Shown one piece after another: positions 1 to 10,487 of a stretch of DNA of 64,000 nt; position 1 is the first letter of the stretch, and the number at the start of each line of letters is the position of its first letter. This stretch comes from Erythrobacter cryptus DSM 12079 (GTDB taxonomy: Bacteria > Pseudomonadota > Alphaproteobacteria > Sphingomonadales > Sphingomonadaceae), in NCBI RefSeq assembly GCF_000422985.1, contig NZ_AUHC01000005.1, positions 1 to 64,000 on the forward strand, written 5' to 3'. Under the pieces are notes generated by a model. It was not told the DNA's origin and made no database searches. It saw only the letters and a list, made by a program, of their open reading frames with translations. The position numbers were made by a program, and so were the translations under genes.

Positions 1-381
1 GCACCAGCCTCTCCCGGAACAGCCATACCGTGGTGGCATCGGGCACCCGGCCATCGAGCCCCAGGCCCAGAAACCGCTGGAACGACAGACGGTCCTTGAT
101 CTGGAACTCGCATCCCTCGTCGGAGAGCAAATAGAGCGCCTGCAGCACCAGGATCTTGAACATCATCACGGGGCAAACGGCGGTCGCCCGCCTTTGCCCC
201 GCTCGCTGCGCCGAAGTGCCACGATCAATGGCCCGCGCAACACTTCAAAATCCACCACCGACGCCAAACGCTCCAGCCGATCACCCGCCGCGCTCAGCGC
301 CGCATACCGATCCGACAGATCAAAGAAACCAGGCTGACCCACCACCATCGCCCCCGTTCGATACGGCGGCCATTGAATCAA
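1..381 (-). pseudogene. IS5-family transposase, N-terminal part, frameshifted and cut by the window edge
   Basis: The reverse strand encodes the N-terminal region typical of one IS5-family subgroup common in sphingomonads: GQPGFFDLSDRYAALSAAGD near the start, then GKGGRPPF. The frame stops at 166-168 (TTT GCC CCG TGA), but one extra G there would restore PVMMFKILVLQALYLLSDEG, which runs on through a DRLSFQRFLGLGLDG stretch and leaves the window at position 1. A 1-bp deletion is therefore the simplest reading. The likely start is the ATG at 381 or the internal ATG at 348, just before VGQPGFF. The DDE catalytic part lies outside the window. A programmed frameshift is possible but there is no A-rich slippery run at the break. 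Confidence 0.75.
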
Positions 382-508
382 ATCAGCGCCTCAAAGGCGA
401 GAGGTTCTTCGAGGCGTCCATCTCTCCGTGCATGATTGGGGTGTTGCTCGCCGCTCGATCGCACGATCCGCGCCGCGCCGCATCCCCCGCACGGCGGGCC
501 GGATGGCC

Positions 509-524
509 TATGCCGCTTGGCATA
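509..524. promoter_or_regulatory. Short dyad upstream of the broken histidine kinase
   Basis: TATGCC-GCTT-GGCATA is a perfect 6-bp inverted repeat with a 4-nt spacer, ending 34 nt before the kinase ATG at 559. The surrounding 382-558 stretch holds no gene. It could be an operator or part of a promoter; nothing further in the sequence decides this. Confidence 0.3.
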
Positions 525-558
525 TGACAAAGCCGCCTGAAGCCTCGAATCTTATGGC

Positions 559-2625
<2,067 letters not shown>

Positions 2626-2823
2626 GGCGCAAGCGAGCTGATCGCCTGCGCCAGATATTGGAGCAGCCAATAGAGCGCCGGGTGCCACGCCTCTCCAAAG
2701 GCGGCGAGCACCAGGCCGGCAAGCGAGAAGCGCGCCAGCCACTGCGCAAAGCCAAGCGCGAGGCTGATGAGCGCCATGCTCTGGTCGATACGGAAGGCGG
2801 GGCTCCTGCTTGTCGAGCCGCGA
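2626..2823 (-). pseudogene. Remnant of a membrane-protein gene
   Basis: Directly after the kinase break, the reverse strand reads as protein-like sequence: FRIDQSMALISLALGFAQWL, then ARFSLAGLVLAAF and HPALYWLLQYLAQAISSLA, with two hydrophobic helices. It has no start and no stop of its own, and a possible upstream piece (SVLGIGASRLDKQ) is in another frame. I do not recognise the family. It looks like an internal fragment of a gene brought next to the kinase by a deletion or rearrangement. Coding potential here is judged by eye only. Confidence 0.4.
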
Positions 2824-3156
2824 AGCACCGATGCCCAGCACCGAGACGGTGGCGGCGCTCTCCTGCAAGTCTCGCGCGGCCTCTTCCCCTTCATCGAGAG
2901 GGTCTGGGCCGATGGCGGCTACACCCATCACCGTGTCACCCAGGCCACCAGCATTACCGTCGAGATCGTCAGCAGGATCGCCGGACAATCCGGCCTCGTC
3001 GTGCTGCCCCGGTGCTGGGTGGTCGAGCGCTTCTTCGCTTGGATCAACCGTAACCACCGCCTCGCCACGGATGTCGACGCCACCCTCAAATCCGCAGCAG
3101 CCTTCCTCTACACCGCCGCCATGCTCATGATCCGCCGATTGGCACGATCAGCTTGA
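2767..3156 (+). pseudogene. IS5-type transposase, C-terminal fragment
   Basis: From about 2824 the frame matches the C-terminal third of IS1031/IS427-like IS5 transposases: RDGGGALLQ, then LFPFIERVWADGGYTHHRV with the catalytic aspartate of the second DDE position, and LVVLPRCWVVERFFAWINRN with the catalytic glutamate (WVVERFFAW), ending MLMIRRLARSA. Everything before RDGG is missing, so this is not a functional element. It belongs to a different IS5 subgroup from the fragment at 1-381 and lies on the other strand, so the two are not halves of one element. The reading frame is open from 2767, but residues before about 2824 do not look like transposase. Confidence 0.8.
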
Positions 3157-3204
3157 AATTCGATACGGCCCCTCAATCCTTGCAATCAAACCCAAAGGCC
3201 CAAA

Positions 3205-4347
3205 TTAAGAACGGGGAATGCCTTCAATAAGATGCCTGAGGGTATGAATGCATTCAACGATCTCGATCTCAATATCTGCGATGGATTCCTCTTTTGAACG
3301 AGAATCTTTTCTATAATAACCATGAAGTATTTGGTTCGCCTTTTTACGGATTCTGTGCAAATGAAAGGTCCAAACTCTTTCTGGTAATAGGCCCTCCGCA
3401 TCTTCAATCATTTCATAGAGACTCTTTGGCAACCCATTTGCATTGACGCCTCCAAGCCCATAGTGGTCTCTAAGCAAGACCTCCATAACGGACCGGAGCA
3501 TCGAAATCGCAGCAAAATACGCGCCAAACAAGAAGGCACGATGAGCTTCTCTGAGCAAACTATACATTGAAACTTTCAAATCTGACGTTTCTCCAGATGA
3601 TAATTTTTGAGGAACCATCACATGAGGAATAAGTTCTCTTCTTCTGAATAGACCCTTTAGATCTATTTTATAGTAATTTTCATCATGTATGTAAAATTCT
3701 GATTCTTCGGAATTAAATAAATCATCTAAAGAATAAATACTACTCATTAATTCAAATCCCTTATCTGCATACTCAATCGAGTTTTCATCAAAAATTCCAT
3801 CACCTTCGAGATTGGACAAATAATTTTTTAATCTATTGTCATTCTGAAGGTAAATCATCAATCCGTTACCAAAAGTTTCGGCATGACTAAAGTATTTAAT
3901 ATATTCTTTAGCCTTTTCGTTATGATCCTCCCATTCAATTTTCATTGAAGAGCGTAAATTTGGAAGATTTGACCAAAATTTACAAGTTTCTTTATCAAGA
4001 CCCTTCAAAATTTTGTTGATATGTTCGGATGCATCCGGATTGATCTTCTTAGACGAATAAATTAAGCATACAAAAATATATCTGTTTTCAAAATCCCTAA
4101 AATTTTCAATAAAATATTGATCAAAATTGAGCAAAATAGTTTCATTTGAATTTCGTAATGTGTCATTTAGATAACAGTAAGAACTTACACATTGAACACA
4201 TACGTCAATTAAACTATCATCAGAAGTGAATATACTAGCCAAAATTGAAGGTTCATTTTCGCATAGCTCCTTCAATTTGGAAAAGCTCGTCAAAAAATTT
4301 TCAATCTCTTGATAATCTTCATCTGACAACACGGCCAGAATCCCCAT
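3205..4347 (-). CDS. AT-rich gene of foreign origin, DUF4145-like C-terminal region
   Basis: A 380-residue acidic, Asn/Ile/Lys-rich protein with no signal peptide or clear membrane helix. The last third (about residues 250-375) is helical and resembles DUF4145-type domains: REAHRAFLFGAYFAAISMLR, then SVMEVLLRDHYG, a KSLYEMIEDAEGLLP helix, and a HRIRKKANQILHG motif. That domain is known mostly from proteins near or within restriction and other defence loci; its function is unsettled. The N-terminal two thirds are not recognised. Base composition is far more AT-rich than every neighbour, with codons such as AAT, ATA and AAA dominating, so recent transfer is likely. The gene stands alone between IS debris and the M28 peptidase. 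The start at 4347 has only a weak AAGA-type ribosome site; the first six codons are GC-rich like the flank, so the true start may lie a little downstream. Confidence 0.7.
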   Translation of the reverse strand: MGILAVLSDEDYQEIENFLTSFSKLKELCENEPSILASIFTSDDSLIDVCVQCVSSYCYLNDTLRNSNETILLNFDQYFIENFRDFENRYIFVCLIYSSKKINPDASEHINKILKGLDKETCKFWSNLPNLRSSMKIEWEDHNEKAKEYIKYFSHAETFGNGLMIYLQNDNRLKNYLSNLEGDGIFDENSIEYADKGFELMSSIYSLDDLFNSEESEFYIHDENYYKIDLKGLFRRRELIPHVMVPQKLSSGETSDLKVSMYSLLREAHRAFLFGAYFAAISMLRSVMEVLLRDHYGLGGVNANGLPKSLYEMIEDAEGLLPERVWTFHLHRIRKKANQILHGYYRKDSRSKEESIADIEIEIVECIHTLRHLIEGIPRS

Positions 4348-4353
4348 AGATCT

Positions 4354-4373
4354 TGATCACGATCCCGTGATCA
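4354..4373. promoter_or_regulatory. Perfect 20-bp dyad in front of the AT-rich gene
   Basis: TGATCACG-ATCC-CGTGATCA, an exact 8-bp inverted repeat with a 4-nt spacer, sits 7 nt upstream of the ATG at 4347. The position suits an operator that would block transcription or initiation, or the edge of an insertion. The remaining intergenic sequence up to 4588 shows nothing else convincing. Confidence 0.4.
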
Positions 4374-4588
4374 TATACCCGCAGGGTGCTTCATGCGATC
4401 AGAAAGTTCCTTACTGTAATGGGCTTTGCGGTCGGTGCGTCGTCATTGCGTCAGCATGACGAAGACATGCACGCTCGCATTGCCGACCCCCACGTGCTCC
4501 GGCAGACAAGACGCCGCATCAGGCCGAATATGGGCGGGAAAAGCAATGAGCCCTGCCAGCTATGCGGGCCGAGATTGCCGATCTGTCC

Positions 4589-6019
4589 TCAGCGCTGCTC
4601 CATGATCGGCGGCGCGGAGGGGACGGGCGCTCCGGTGAGGATCGCTGTGCTCTCGTTGGCAAGGATGCCGACCACCTCGGTCCACACGGCGACGTTCTGG
4701 CGCAATTGGGCAAGGTCGATCTTGTCGAGCGTGTCGTCGGGGGTGTGGTGGAGGTCGAAATAGCGGGTGCCGTCCTGCTGAAGATCGACGAGCGCGCCCT
4801 TCTGGTCGCGCACGATGTTAAGGTCAGCCCCGCCGGTGGCCGGGTCGCTCCCCGCCGCCACCCCAAAGCGCGCCACCGCGGCGGCAAGGCGCTGGTGGAG
4901 CGCCGGGTTGCTCTCCCGGAAATTGGTATCGATGCGCCAGATGCGGTCTGCCCCGAAATCGCTTTCGAGGCCCACGGCGATCGGCTCGGCAAGGTGCGCG
5001 GCGCTGTAGGCGCGGCTGCCCCAAAGGCCCGTTTCCTCCGCTCCGGCGAGCAGCACGCGAATGGTGCGCAGCGGCCGACTGGCGGCCACCTGCCTTGCCG
5101 CGGCAATGATGATCCCGCACCCGGCCGCATCGTCGAAGGCGCCCGGCGCGTTCCACCAACTGTCGAGATGGCAGGCGAGCAGTACCGGCGGCAGCAGCGG
5201 GTTGGTGCCGGGGATCTCGCCCACCACGTTGCCGCTCTCGGTGTGCCCGAGCTGGCGCGGGTTGAGCTCGAGCCTGAGCTTCACCGGCCGGCCGGCGGCG
5301 CGGGCAAACATGCGTTCGAGGTTCTCCGCATCGGGAAGGCTCAGCGCCGCCGCCGGGATCGCCGCCACCCCGGGGGGGAAGCTGGTGCCACCGGTGTGCG
5401 GATTGCGATGGTGATCGGTGCCGATCGACTTGATCACCGCGCCGATCGCGCCCTTGCTTGCGGCAATGCCGGGGCCAACCCAGCGCACCGGCCCGGCAAA
5501 GCCATAATGCGAGCCATCCTGGCTCGGGCGCATCTGGTGGCTGATATAGGCGATCTTGCCCTTGAGGCTGCCCTCGGGCGCGGCGCGCAGCGCATCGAGG
5601 CTGGGGAAGAAGGCCACCTCGGCCTCGATCCCGCCCGCCGGAGTGGCGGCGGAATTGCCGAGCGGCAGCAGCACCAGATCCTGCGCGAAGGGCGCGGTCA
5701 CCCGGGCGCGGGCGATGTCGCCGGGCACCCAGGTGTCCATCATGAAGGGTTCGATGGCGACATTGGCAAAGCCGTGCTGGCGCAGCCAGGCGGCGGCCCA
5801 AGCGCGCGCGCGGGCCTCGGCCTCGGTCCCGGCCTGGCGCGGCCCGACCTCGGTAGTCAGCCCCTCGATGAAGGCATAGGCATGGTCATCATGGGCGAGC
5901 GCCATGTCAGCGCGCTGCGCAAGGCTTGGCGGCGGCGGAGTGTTGGCAGCCAAGGGAGCGGCAGAGGCGAGCAGGAGCGCGGCCAGCGCGGTGGGGGTGC
6001 GGGTGTGAAGGCGGGTCAT
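4589..6019 (-). CDS. M28-family metallopeptidase, secreted
   Basis: A 476-residue zinc aminopeptidase of the M28 family, probably periplasmic: residues 1-25 form a signal peptide (LAALLLASAAPLAAN). Residues about 120-240 look like the usual PA-type insert. The zinc ligands are in place: HLDSWWNAPGAFDDAAG (His284 and the bridging Asp about 296), GAEETGLWGS (Glu328/329), an aspartate in ESDFGAD, and the final histidine in HHTPDDTLDK. The ATG at 6019 was chosen because the upstream extension of this frame has no signal and overlaps the diguanylate cyclase. ATG overlaps that gene's TGA by 4 nt (ATGA), so the two are translationally coupled. The exact peptide substrate cannot be told. Confidence 0.9.
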   Translation of the reverse strand: MTRLHTRTPTALAALLLASAAPLAANTPPPPSLAQRADMALAHDDHAYAFIEGLTTEVGPRQAGTEAEARARAWAAAWLRQHGFANVAIEPFMMDTWVPGDIARARVTAPFAQDLVLLPLGNSAATPAGGIEAEVAFFPSLDALRAAPEGSLKGKIAYISHQMRPSQDGSHYGFAGPVRWVGPGIAASKGAIGAVIKSIGTDHHRNPHTGGTSFPPGVAAIPAAALSLPDAENLERMFARAAGRPVKLRLELNPRQLGHTESGNVVGEIPGTNPLLPPVLLACHLDSWWNAPGAFDDAAGCGIIIAAARQVAASRPLRTIRVLLAGAEETGLWGSRAYSAAHLAEPIAVGLESDFGADRIWRIDTNFRESNPALHQRLAAAVARFGVAAGSDPATGGADLNIVRDQKGALVDLQQDGTRYFDLHHTPDDTLDKIDLAQLRQNVAVWTEVVGILANESTAILTGAPVPSAPPIMEQR

Positions 6020-7284
6020 GCCCGCCGTGCTATCGCTCCCCCGATGCCAAGTCCACCCGCCTCGCTGCCGCCGCTGCGCCCTGCCTCCTTTTCGGCCGAC
6101 AAGGGCGCGCTTGTCGCCAGCCGTGCCGCGGGCAGCGCCCCTGCGACCACCACCCGGTCGCGCCCGGCGCGTTTGGCCTGATAGAGCGCGTTGTCGGCGC
6201 GGGCATAAAGATCGCCATAGGCCTCGCCCGGCCGCAGCGTGGCCACACCGAAGCTGGCGGTGAGCGCGATCTGCGCGCCCAAAGCCTCGACCGGGCGGGC
6301 GGCGAGCGCCGCGCGCAGCCGCTCGGCCAGATGGGCGGCCGGCGCCGCGGGGCAATCCCAGGCGATGAGGCCGAACTCCTCCCCGCCGATCCGCCCGGCA
6401 AGATCGGTGGGCCGGATCGATGCCGCCATGATGCTGCCAAAGGCGCGGATCACCGCATCGCCAGCAGGATGGCCAAGCGCATCATTGATCTGTTTGAAGT
6501 GGTCGATATCGGCAATCACCATGCTCACCGGCCGCCCCTCGGCCCGCGCCCGGGCGATGAGATCGCGGGCTTCCTCGTCAAAGCTGTCGCGCCGCAAAAG
6601 CCCGCTCAGCTCGTCCTTGCGCACCACCTGGCGCACCGCGCGGATCTGGTCGGAGATGGTGGCCGCCAGGATCGCCGCGGTCAGCACCAGGGTGAGGATC
6701 GCTGCGGTAAGCACCAGCACGGCATGGCCGGCGCTGTCGCGATAGGCCGCGGTTGACATCGGCCCGCCGAGCATGAGCACCCCGATCGGGCGCAGGAAGA
6801 ATTGTGCGGCAACGATGGCAAAGATCCACACAAGCAGCCGGTCAACCAGCTGGTGCGATCGGGCCTGGGCCATGATCTGCGTGCCCATCACCATCACGAG
6901 GCCGCAGCACAGGTTGACCGCCAGCAGACTGGCGCTGACATCGCGCCGGTGATCGGCAAGGCCCACCAGCACCACTGCAACCAGCCCTGCCCCCGCCCAC
7001 AGCCGCAGCGGCACCGGCTGGCCGAGCCGCTGGCACATGCTCGCCACCAGCGCGATCACCGAGGAGATCGAGAGCGCCGCCACCGCCATCTGCACGAGGC
7101 GATGGCCGGGATCGGGGCTGTAGTGATTGATGGCAAAGCTGGTGCCCAAAAGCAGCGCGGCGAGCACATAGCCGAGGATATAACGCAGCTGGCGTTCGCG
7201 CAGCCACAGCGCAAGGCCGCCGCCCGCGAAAATCAGCGACATGCCCGGATTGACCAATCCGACAATCTGATCGAACACGGCCAT
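6016..7284 (-). CDS. Membrane diguanylate cyclase
   Basis: A 422-residue protein with six or seven predicted membrane helices in residues 1-210, then a GGDEF domain. The active loop reads GGEEF (about residues 300-304), a catalytically competent form, and an RPTD inhibitory I-site lies five residues before it, so c-di-GMP feedback control is expected. ADIDHFKQINDALGH and the C-terminal ADNALYQAKRAGRDRV motif are intact. It makes cyclic di-GMP from two GTP. The membrane part is a generic integral sensor with no named ligand domain. It is the first gene of a two-gene unit with the M28 peptidase and is divergent from ettA. Confidence 0.93.
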   Translation of the reverse strand: MAVFDQIVGLVNPGMSLIFAGGGLALWLRERQLRYILGYVLAALLLGTSFAINHYSPDPGHRLVQMAVAALSISSVIALVASMCQRLGQPVPLRLWAGAGLVAVVLVGLADHRRDVSASLLAVNLCCGLVMVMGTQIMAQARSHQLVDRLLVWIFAIVAAQFFLRPIGVLMLGGPMSTAAYRDSAGHAVLVLTAAILTLVLTAAILAATISDQIRAVRQVVRKDELSGLLRRDSFDEEARDLIARARAEGRPVSMVIADIDHFKQINDALGHPAGDAVIRAFGSIMAASIRPTDLAGRIGGEEFGLIAWDCPAAPAAHLAERLRAALAARPVEALGAQIALTASFGVATLRPGEAYGDLYARADNALYQAKRAGRDRVVVAGALPAARLATSAPLSAEKEAGRSGGSEAGGLGIGGAIARRA

Positions 7285-7455
7285 CCCCCGCCAGCTTGGC
7301 CCACCACCCTTGCTTACGGGTAAGCCAAGCGGGTTAACAGGCGCCTAAATCCGTGCCCGGGTGACGCCCGGCACGGCGGCCCGCCTCCCGCCTTGCTCTT
7401 GCCCGCGCCCCGCCCTATCTGCGGCGCACGTTTCCCTCCACCCGAAGGACAAGTG
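7285..7455. promoter_or_regulatory. Divergent promoter region between diguanylate cyclase and ettA
   Basis: This 171-nt gap must carry the promoters of both genes. It includes a perfect 6-bp dyad GCTTAC-GG-GTAAGC (7312-7325) and a second small inverted repeat, CCGGG-TGACG-CCCGG, nearer ettA. A clear AAGGA ribosome site precedes the ettA ATG. No -35/-10 pair could be picked with confidence. Confidence 0.35.
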
Positions 7456-9129
7456 ATGGCCGCGCAATATGCCTATGTGATGAAGGGCATGACCAAGACC
7501 TTCCCCGGCGCCAGCAAGCCGGTGCTCAACAACATCAACCTGCAGTTTTACCAGGGCGCCAAGATCGGGATTGTCGGCCCCAACGGCGCGGGCAAATCCA
7601 CGCTGATGAAGATCATGGCCGGGATCGACACCGATTTTTCGGGCGAGGCCTGGCCGGGCGAGAACATCACCGTGGGCTATCTGCCGCAGGAGCCCGAGCT
7701 TGATCCGAACAAGAACGTGCTCGAGAATGTCAAGGACGGGGCGCGTCACATCGCCGACATGGTCGATCGCTTCAACGAGATCAGCGCGCTGATGTGCGAG
7801 CCGGATGCCGATTTCGACACGCTGGCCGCCGAGATGGGCGAGCTCCAGGACAAGATCGATGCGGTCGATGGCTGGACGCTCGACAACCAGCTCGAAGTGG
7901 CGATGGAAGCGCTGCGCTGCCCGCCGTCCGATGCCAGCGTCGCCAATCTTTCGGGGGGGGAAAAGCGCCGCGTGGCGCTCACCCGGCTGCTGATCCAGAA
8001 GCCCTCGATCCTGCTGCTCGACGAGCCGACCAACCACCTTGATGCCGAGAGCGTCCAGTGGCTCGAAAACCACCTCAAGGAATATCCCGGCGCGGTGCTG
8101 ATGATCACCCACGACCGCTATTTCCTCGACAACGTGGTTGGCTGGATCCTCGAGCTCGACCGCGGCTCCTATTATCCCTACGAAGGCAACTATTCCACTT
8201 ACCTCGAAAAGAAGGCCAAGCGGCTCGAACAGGAGGCGCGCGAGGAATCCGGGCGGCAGAAGGCGCTCCAGCGCGAGCTCGAATGGATCCGCCAGACCCC
8301 GGCTGCGCGCCAGACCAAGTCCAAGGCGCGCATCCGCAAGTTCGAGCAGCTCCAGGAAGCCCAGAACGATCGCCGCCCGGGCAAGGCGCAGATCGTCATC
8401 CAGGTGCCCGAGCGGCTGGGTGGCAAGGTGATCGAGGCCAAGAACATCTCCAAGGCCTATGGCGACAAGCTGCTGTTTGAAAACCTCTCCTTCACCCTGC
8501 CCCCGGGCGGCATCGTGGGCGTGATCGGCCCCAACGGCGCGGGCAAATCAACCCTGTTCAAGATCATCACCGGGCAGGAGCAGCCCGACAGCGGCACGAT
8601 CGAGATCGGCGAGACAGTGCGCCTTGCCTATGTCGATCAGAGCCGCGATCATCTCGACCCGACGAAGAACGTGTGGGAGGAAATCTCCGACGGGCTCGAT
8701 TACATGAAGGTCAATGGCCACGACATGTCCACCCGCGCCTATGTTGGGGCCTTCAACTTCAAGGGGCCTGACCAGCAGAAGAATGTCGGCAAGCTCTCGG
8801 GCGGCGAACGCAACCGGGTGCATCTGGCCAAGATGCTCAAGCGCGGCGGCAATGTGCTGCTGCTCGACGAGCCGACCAACGATCTCGATGTCGAAACCCT
8901 CGCCGCGCTCGAGGATGCGATCGAGAACTTCGCCGGCTGCGCGGTGGTGATCAGCCACGACCGCTTCTTCCTCGATCGCCTTGCCACCCATATCCTCGCC
9001 TTCGAGGGCAATAGCCATGTCGAGTGGTTCGAAGGCAATTTCGAGGCCTATGAGGAGGACAAGCGCCGGCGCCTCGGCGATGCCGCCGACCGGCCGACCA
9101 GGCTCGCCTACAAGAAGCTGACGCGCTAG
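7456..9129 (+). CDS. ettA: Energy-dependent translational throttle protein EttA
   Basis: A 557-residue ABC-F ATPase, close to the 555 of the E. coli protein. Two ABC cassettes are complete: Walker A GPNGAGKST occurs twice (about residues 39-47 and 355-363), signatures are LSGGEKRRVAL and LSGGERNRVHL, and Walker B regions are LLLDEPTNHLD and LLLDEPTNDLD. The linker between them is the ribosome-contacting region of the family (EWIRQTPAARQTKSKARI). It has no membrane partner. EttA binds the ribosomal E site and gates the first peptide bond according to the ATP/ADP ratio. The ATG at 7456 has AAGGA just upstream and begins at the conserved QYAYVMKGMTKTF. Confidence 0.96.
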   Translation: MAAQYAYVMKGMTKTFPGASKPVLNNINLQFYQGAKIGIVGPNGAGKSTLMKIMAGIDTDFSGEAWPGENITVGYLPQEPELDPNKNVLENVKDGARHIADMVDRFNEISALMCEPDADFDTLAAEMGELQDKIDAVDGWTLDNQLEVAMEALRCPPSDASVANLSGGEKRRVALTRLLIQKPSILLLDEPTNHLDAESVQWLENHLKEYPGAVLMITHDRYFLDNVVGWILELDRGSYYPYEGNYSTYLEKKAKRLEQEAREESGRQKALQRELEWIRQTPAARQTKSKARIRKFEQLQEAQNDRRPGKAQIVIQVPERLGGKVIEAKNISKAYGDKLLFENLSFTLPPGGIVGVIGPNGAGKSTLFKIITGQEQPDSGTIEIGETVRLAYVDQSRDHLDPTKNVWEEISDGLDYMKVNGHDMSTRAYVGAFNFKGPDQQKNVGKLSGGERNRVHLAKMLKRGGNVLLLDEPTNDLDVETLAALEDAIENFAGCAVVISHDRFFLDRLATHILAFEGNSHVEWFEGNFEAYEEDKRRRLGDAADRPTRLAYKKLTR

Positions 9130-9219
9130 GCCGCAGGAAGGGTGTCCTTTACCCGCTGTTAATCAGCCCGCCTCCACCTTGCGCCGCATAGACAAGGGGT
9201 CGCAAGAAGGAAGCGGGGC

Positions 9220-9903
9220 GTGGCAACAGGGATCAATGTGCCGTTCGAGGTGGCAGCGGCGCTGAGCGCGGGCTCGCTCGGCCTCGGCGCGGGGATCGCT
9301 GTCTGGGCAGGCAAGTGGCGCAATCGCAGGATGGCGCCCGCAACAGCGGATGCCGAGGCCGATCCGCTCGGGGCGCTGTTCCGGCCGGCCACTCTTTCGC
9401 GCCTCATCAACCGGGTCGAGCGCCGCCAGCCCCGCAGCGGCCGGGCGGTGCTCCATGGCCACATCGACGGGCTTGCCGCGCTCGAGGCGCAATGGGACGC
9501 GCCCACCCGCGAGGCGGTGCGCGCGCAGATCGCCGCGGTGATGCGCGCCAGCCTACGCCGCCATGATCGCATCGCGCTTGGTGATGGCACGATCGGCGAG
9601 GGCTTCACCATCCTTGTGCCTGGTGCCGACGAGCAGGCGGGGGTGCGGATCGCGCGGCGGCTGGGGCTGGTGCTTTCGCAGCTGCGCCTGCCCGGGATCG
9701 GGCGGCGCGGTCAGCTTGCCGCCAGCTTCGGGGTCGGCGCCGCACCATCGGACGAGGATGCCGTGCTGATCGCCCGGCGCGCCCGGCGCGCGCTGGCAGC
9801 CGCGCGCATGCGAGGCTCATCCGAGGTCATCACCGCGAGCAGCTCGGCCGAGCCCATTAGCCTTCCCGCCCCCTCGGCCGGGCGCGATCCCGAGGTGGCC
9901 TAG
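9220..9903 (+). CDS. Degenerate GGDEF-domain protein
   Basis: A 227-residue protein with an N-terminal hydrophobic stretch (VAAALSAGSLGLGAGIAVWA), a spacer, then a domain with the GGDEF fold pattern: RHDRIALGD, TIGEGFTILVPGADEQAG and LAASFGVGAAPSDEDA, followed by a terminal alanine/arginine helix like those ending GGDEF domains. The active loop is GEGF instead of GGDEF and the metal-binding DxDxFKxxND segment is missing, so catalysis is very unlikely. A role as a c-di-GMP or GTP-binding decoy, or as a structural membrane protein, is possible. The start is GTG at 9220 with AAGAAGGAAG upstream. It lies 90 nt behind ettA and converges on the next gene, overlapping it by 4 nt. Confidence 0.65.
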   Translation: MATGINVPFEVAAALSAGSLGLGAGIAVWAGKWRNRRMAPATADAEADPLGALFRPATLSRLINRVERRQPRSGRAVLHGHIDGLAALEAQWDAPTREAVRAQIAAVMRASLRRHDRIALGDGTIGEGFTILVPGADEQAGVRIARRLGLVLSQLRLPGIGRRGQLAASFGVGAAPSDEDAVLIARRARRALAAARMRGSSEVITASSSAEPISLPAPSAGRDPEVA

Positions 9904-10487
9904 GGCGTCAGCCAGCAGCCTTGCCAGGCCGCTCCCTCGTCCGTGCGCGTGAAGCGGGCACGCAGGTGGCCCGTATGGGAAAGATAGAGCCAGTCGATCA
10001 CGGCAATCCTGATCCTGAGCAGGGCAAAATGATCCCGCGCCGGGACCAGCTCGGCCTCCTCCGGCTCTCGCCCCTCAACTTCGCCGGGCAGGCCCGAGGT
10101 CGGGCCGGATGACACCACCCCCGGCCCCTCGCCGAGATAGCAGCGCCGGGCAAAGCGGGTGCTCCCCGTCCAGGCGGCATCGACCTCAGGGCCGGTGGTG
10201 AGGATCTCGCCGGTGCCGCGCAGGCGGATCTGGATCTTGGCGCCCTGATCATAGAACAGCGCCGCGACCCGCGGATCGCCCGCGATCACCGCGGCCTTGG
10301 GGGCTCGGGCATCGGTGTGCAGGCGCAGGCTCCAGGCGGCCTGATCGAAGGCGCGCAGCACCATCACCCGGGCATCGACATCGCCGGTGACGATCACCGG
10401 GGTATGCATCGCCGAGCGGCGATCGCGCGCGGCGCGAATCAGGCGCTGGGCGCAGTCCTTGCGGACATCCTCGAGGCTTGCGAACAT
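9900..10487 (-). CDS. Pyridoxamine 5'-phosphate oxidase-like flavin-binding protein
   Basis: A 195-residue split-barrel protein. The N-terminal RSAMHTPVIVT and the following VMVLRAFDQAAWSLRLHTDA segment, then PRVAALFYDQGAKIQIRLRG, match the FMN-binding half of PNPOx-type proteins; the C-terminus has DHFALLRIRIAVIDWLYLSH. It lacks the full PdxH C-terminal signature (no typical RxxPP-type end), so true PNP oxidase activity is not assured. It may instead be a general flavin reductase or heme-utilisation type member. It is monocistronic, and its stop overlaps the stop of the GGDEF-like gene. Confidence 0.75.
   Translation of the reverse strand: MFASLEDVRKDCAQRLIRAARDRRSAMHTPVIVTGDVDARVMVLRAFDQAAWSLRLHTDARAPKAAVIAGDPRVAALFYDQGAKIQIRLRGTGEILTTGPEVDAAWTGSTRFARRCYLGEGPGVVSSGPTSGLPGEVEGREPEEAELVPARDHFALLRIRIAVIDWLYLSHTGHLRARFTRTDEGAAWQGCWLTP

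Noticed and set aside
166-180. Programmed -1 frameshift in the IS5 transposase
   Set aside because: The site lacks a slippery A-run or stem, and the element is partial, so a mutation is simpler; not disproved.
4386-4763. 125-codon forward frame downstream of the AT-rich gene's start
   Set aside because: It runs into the end of the M28 gene, has no good ribosome site and no recognisable sequence.
4562-6181. 539-codon forward frame opposite the M28 peptidase
   Set aside because: Low-complexity and lacks any motif; the reverse frame has a signal peptide and zinc ligands.
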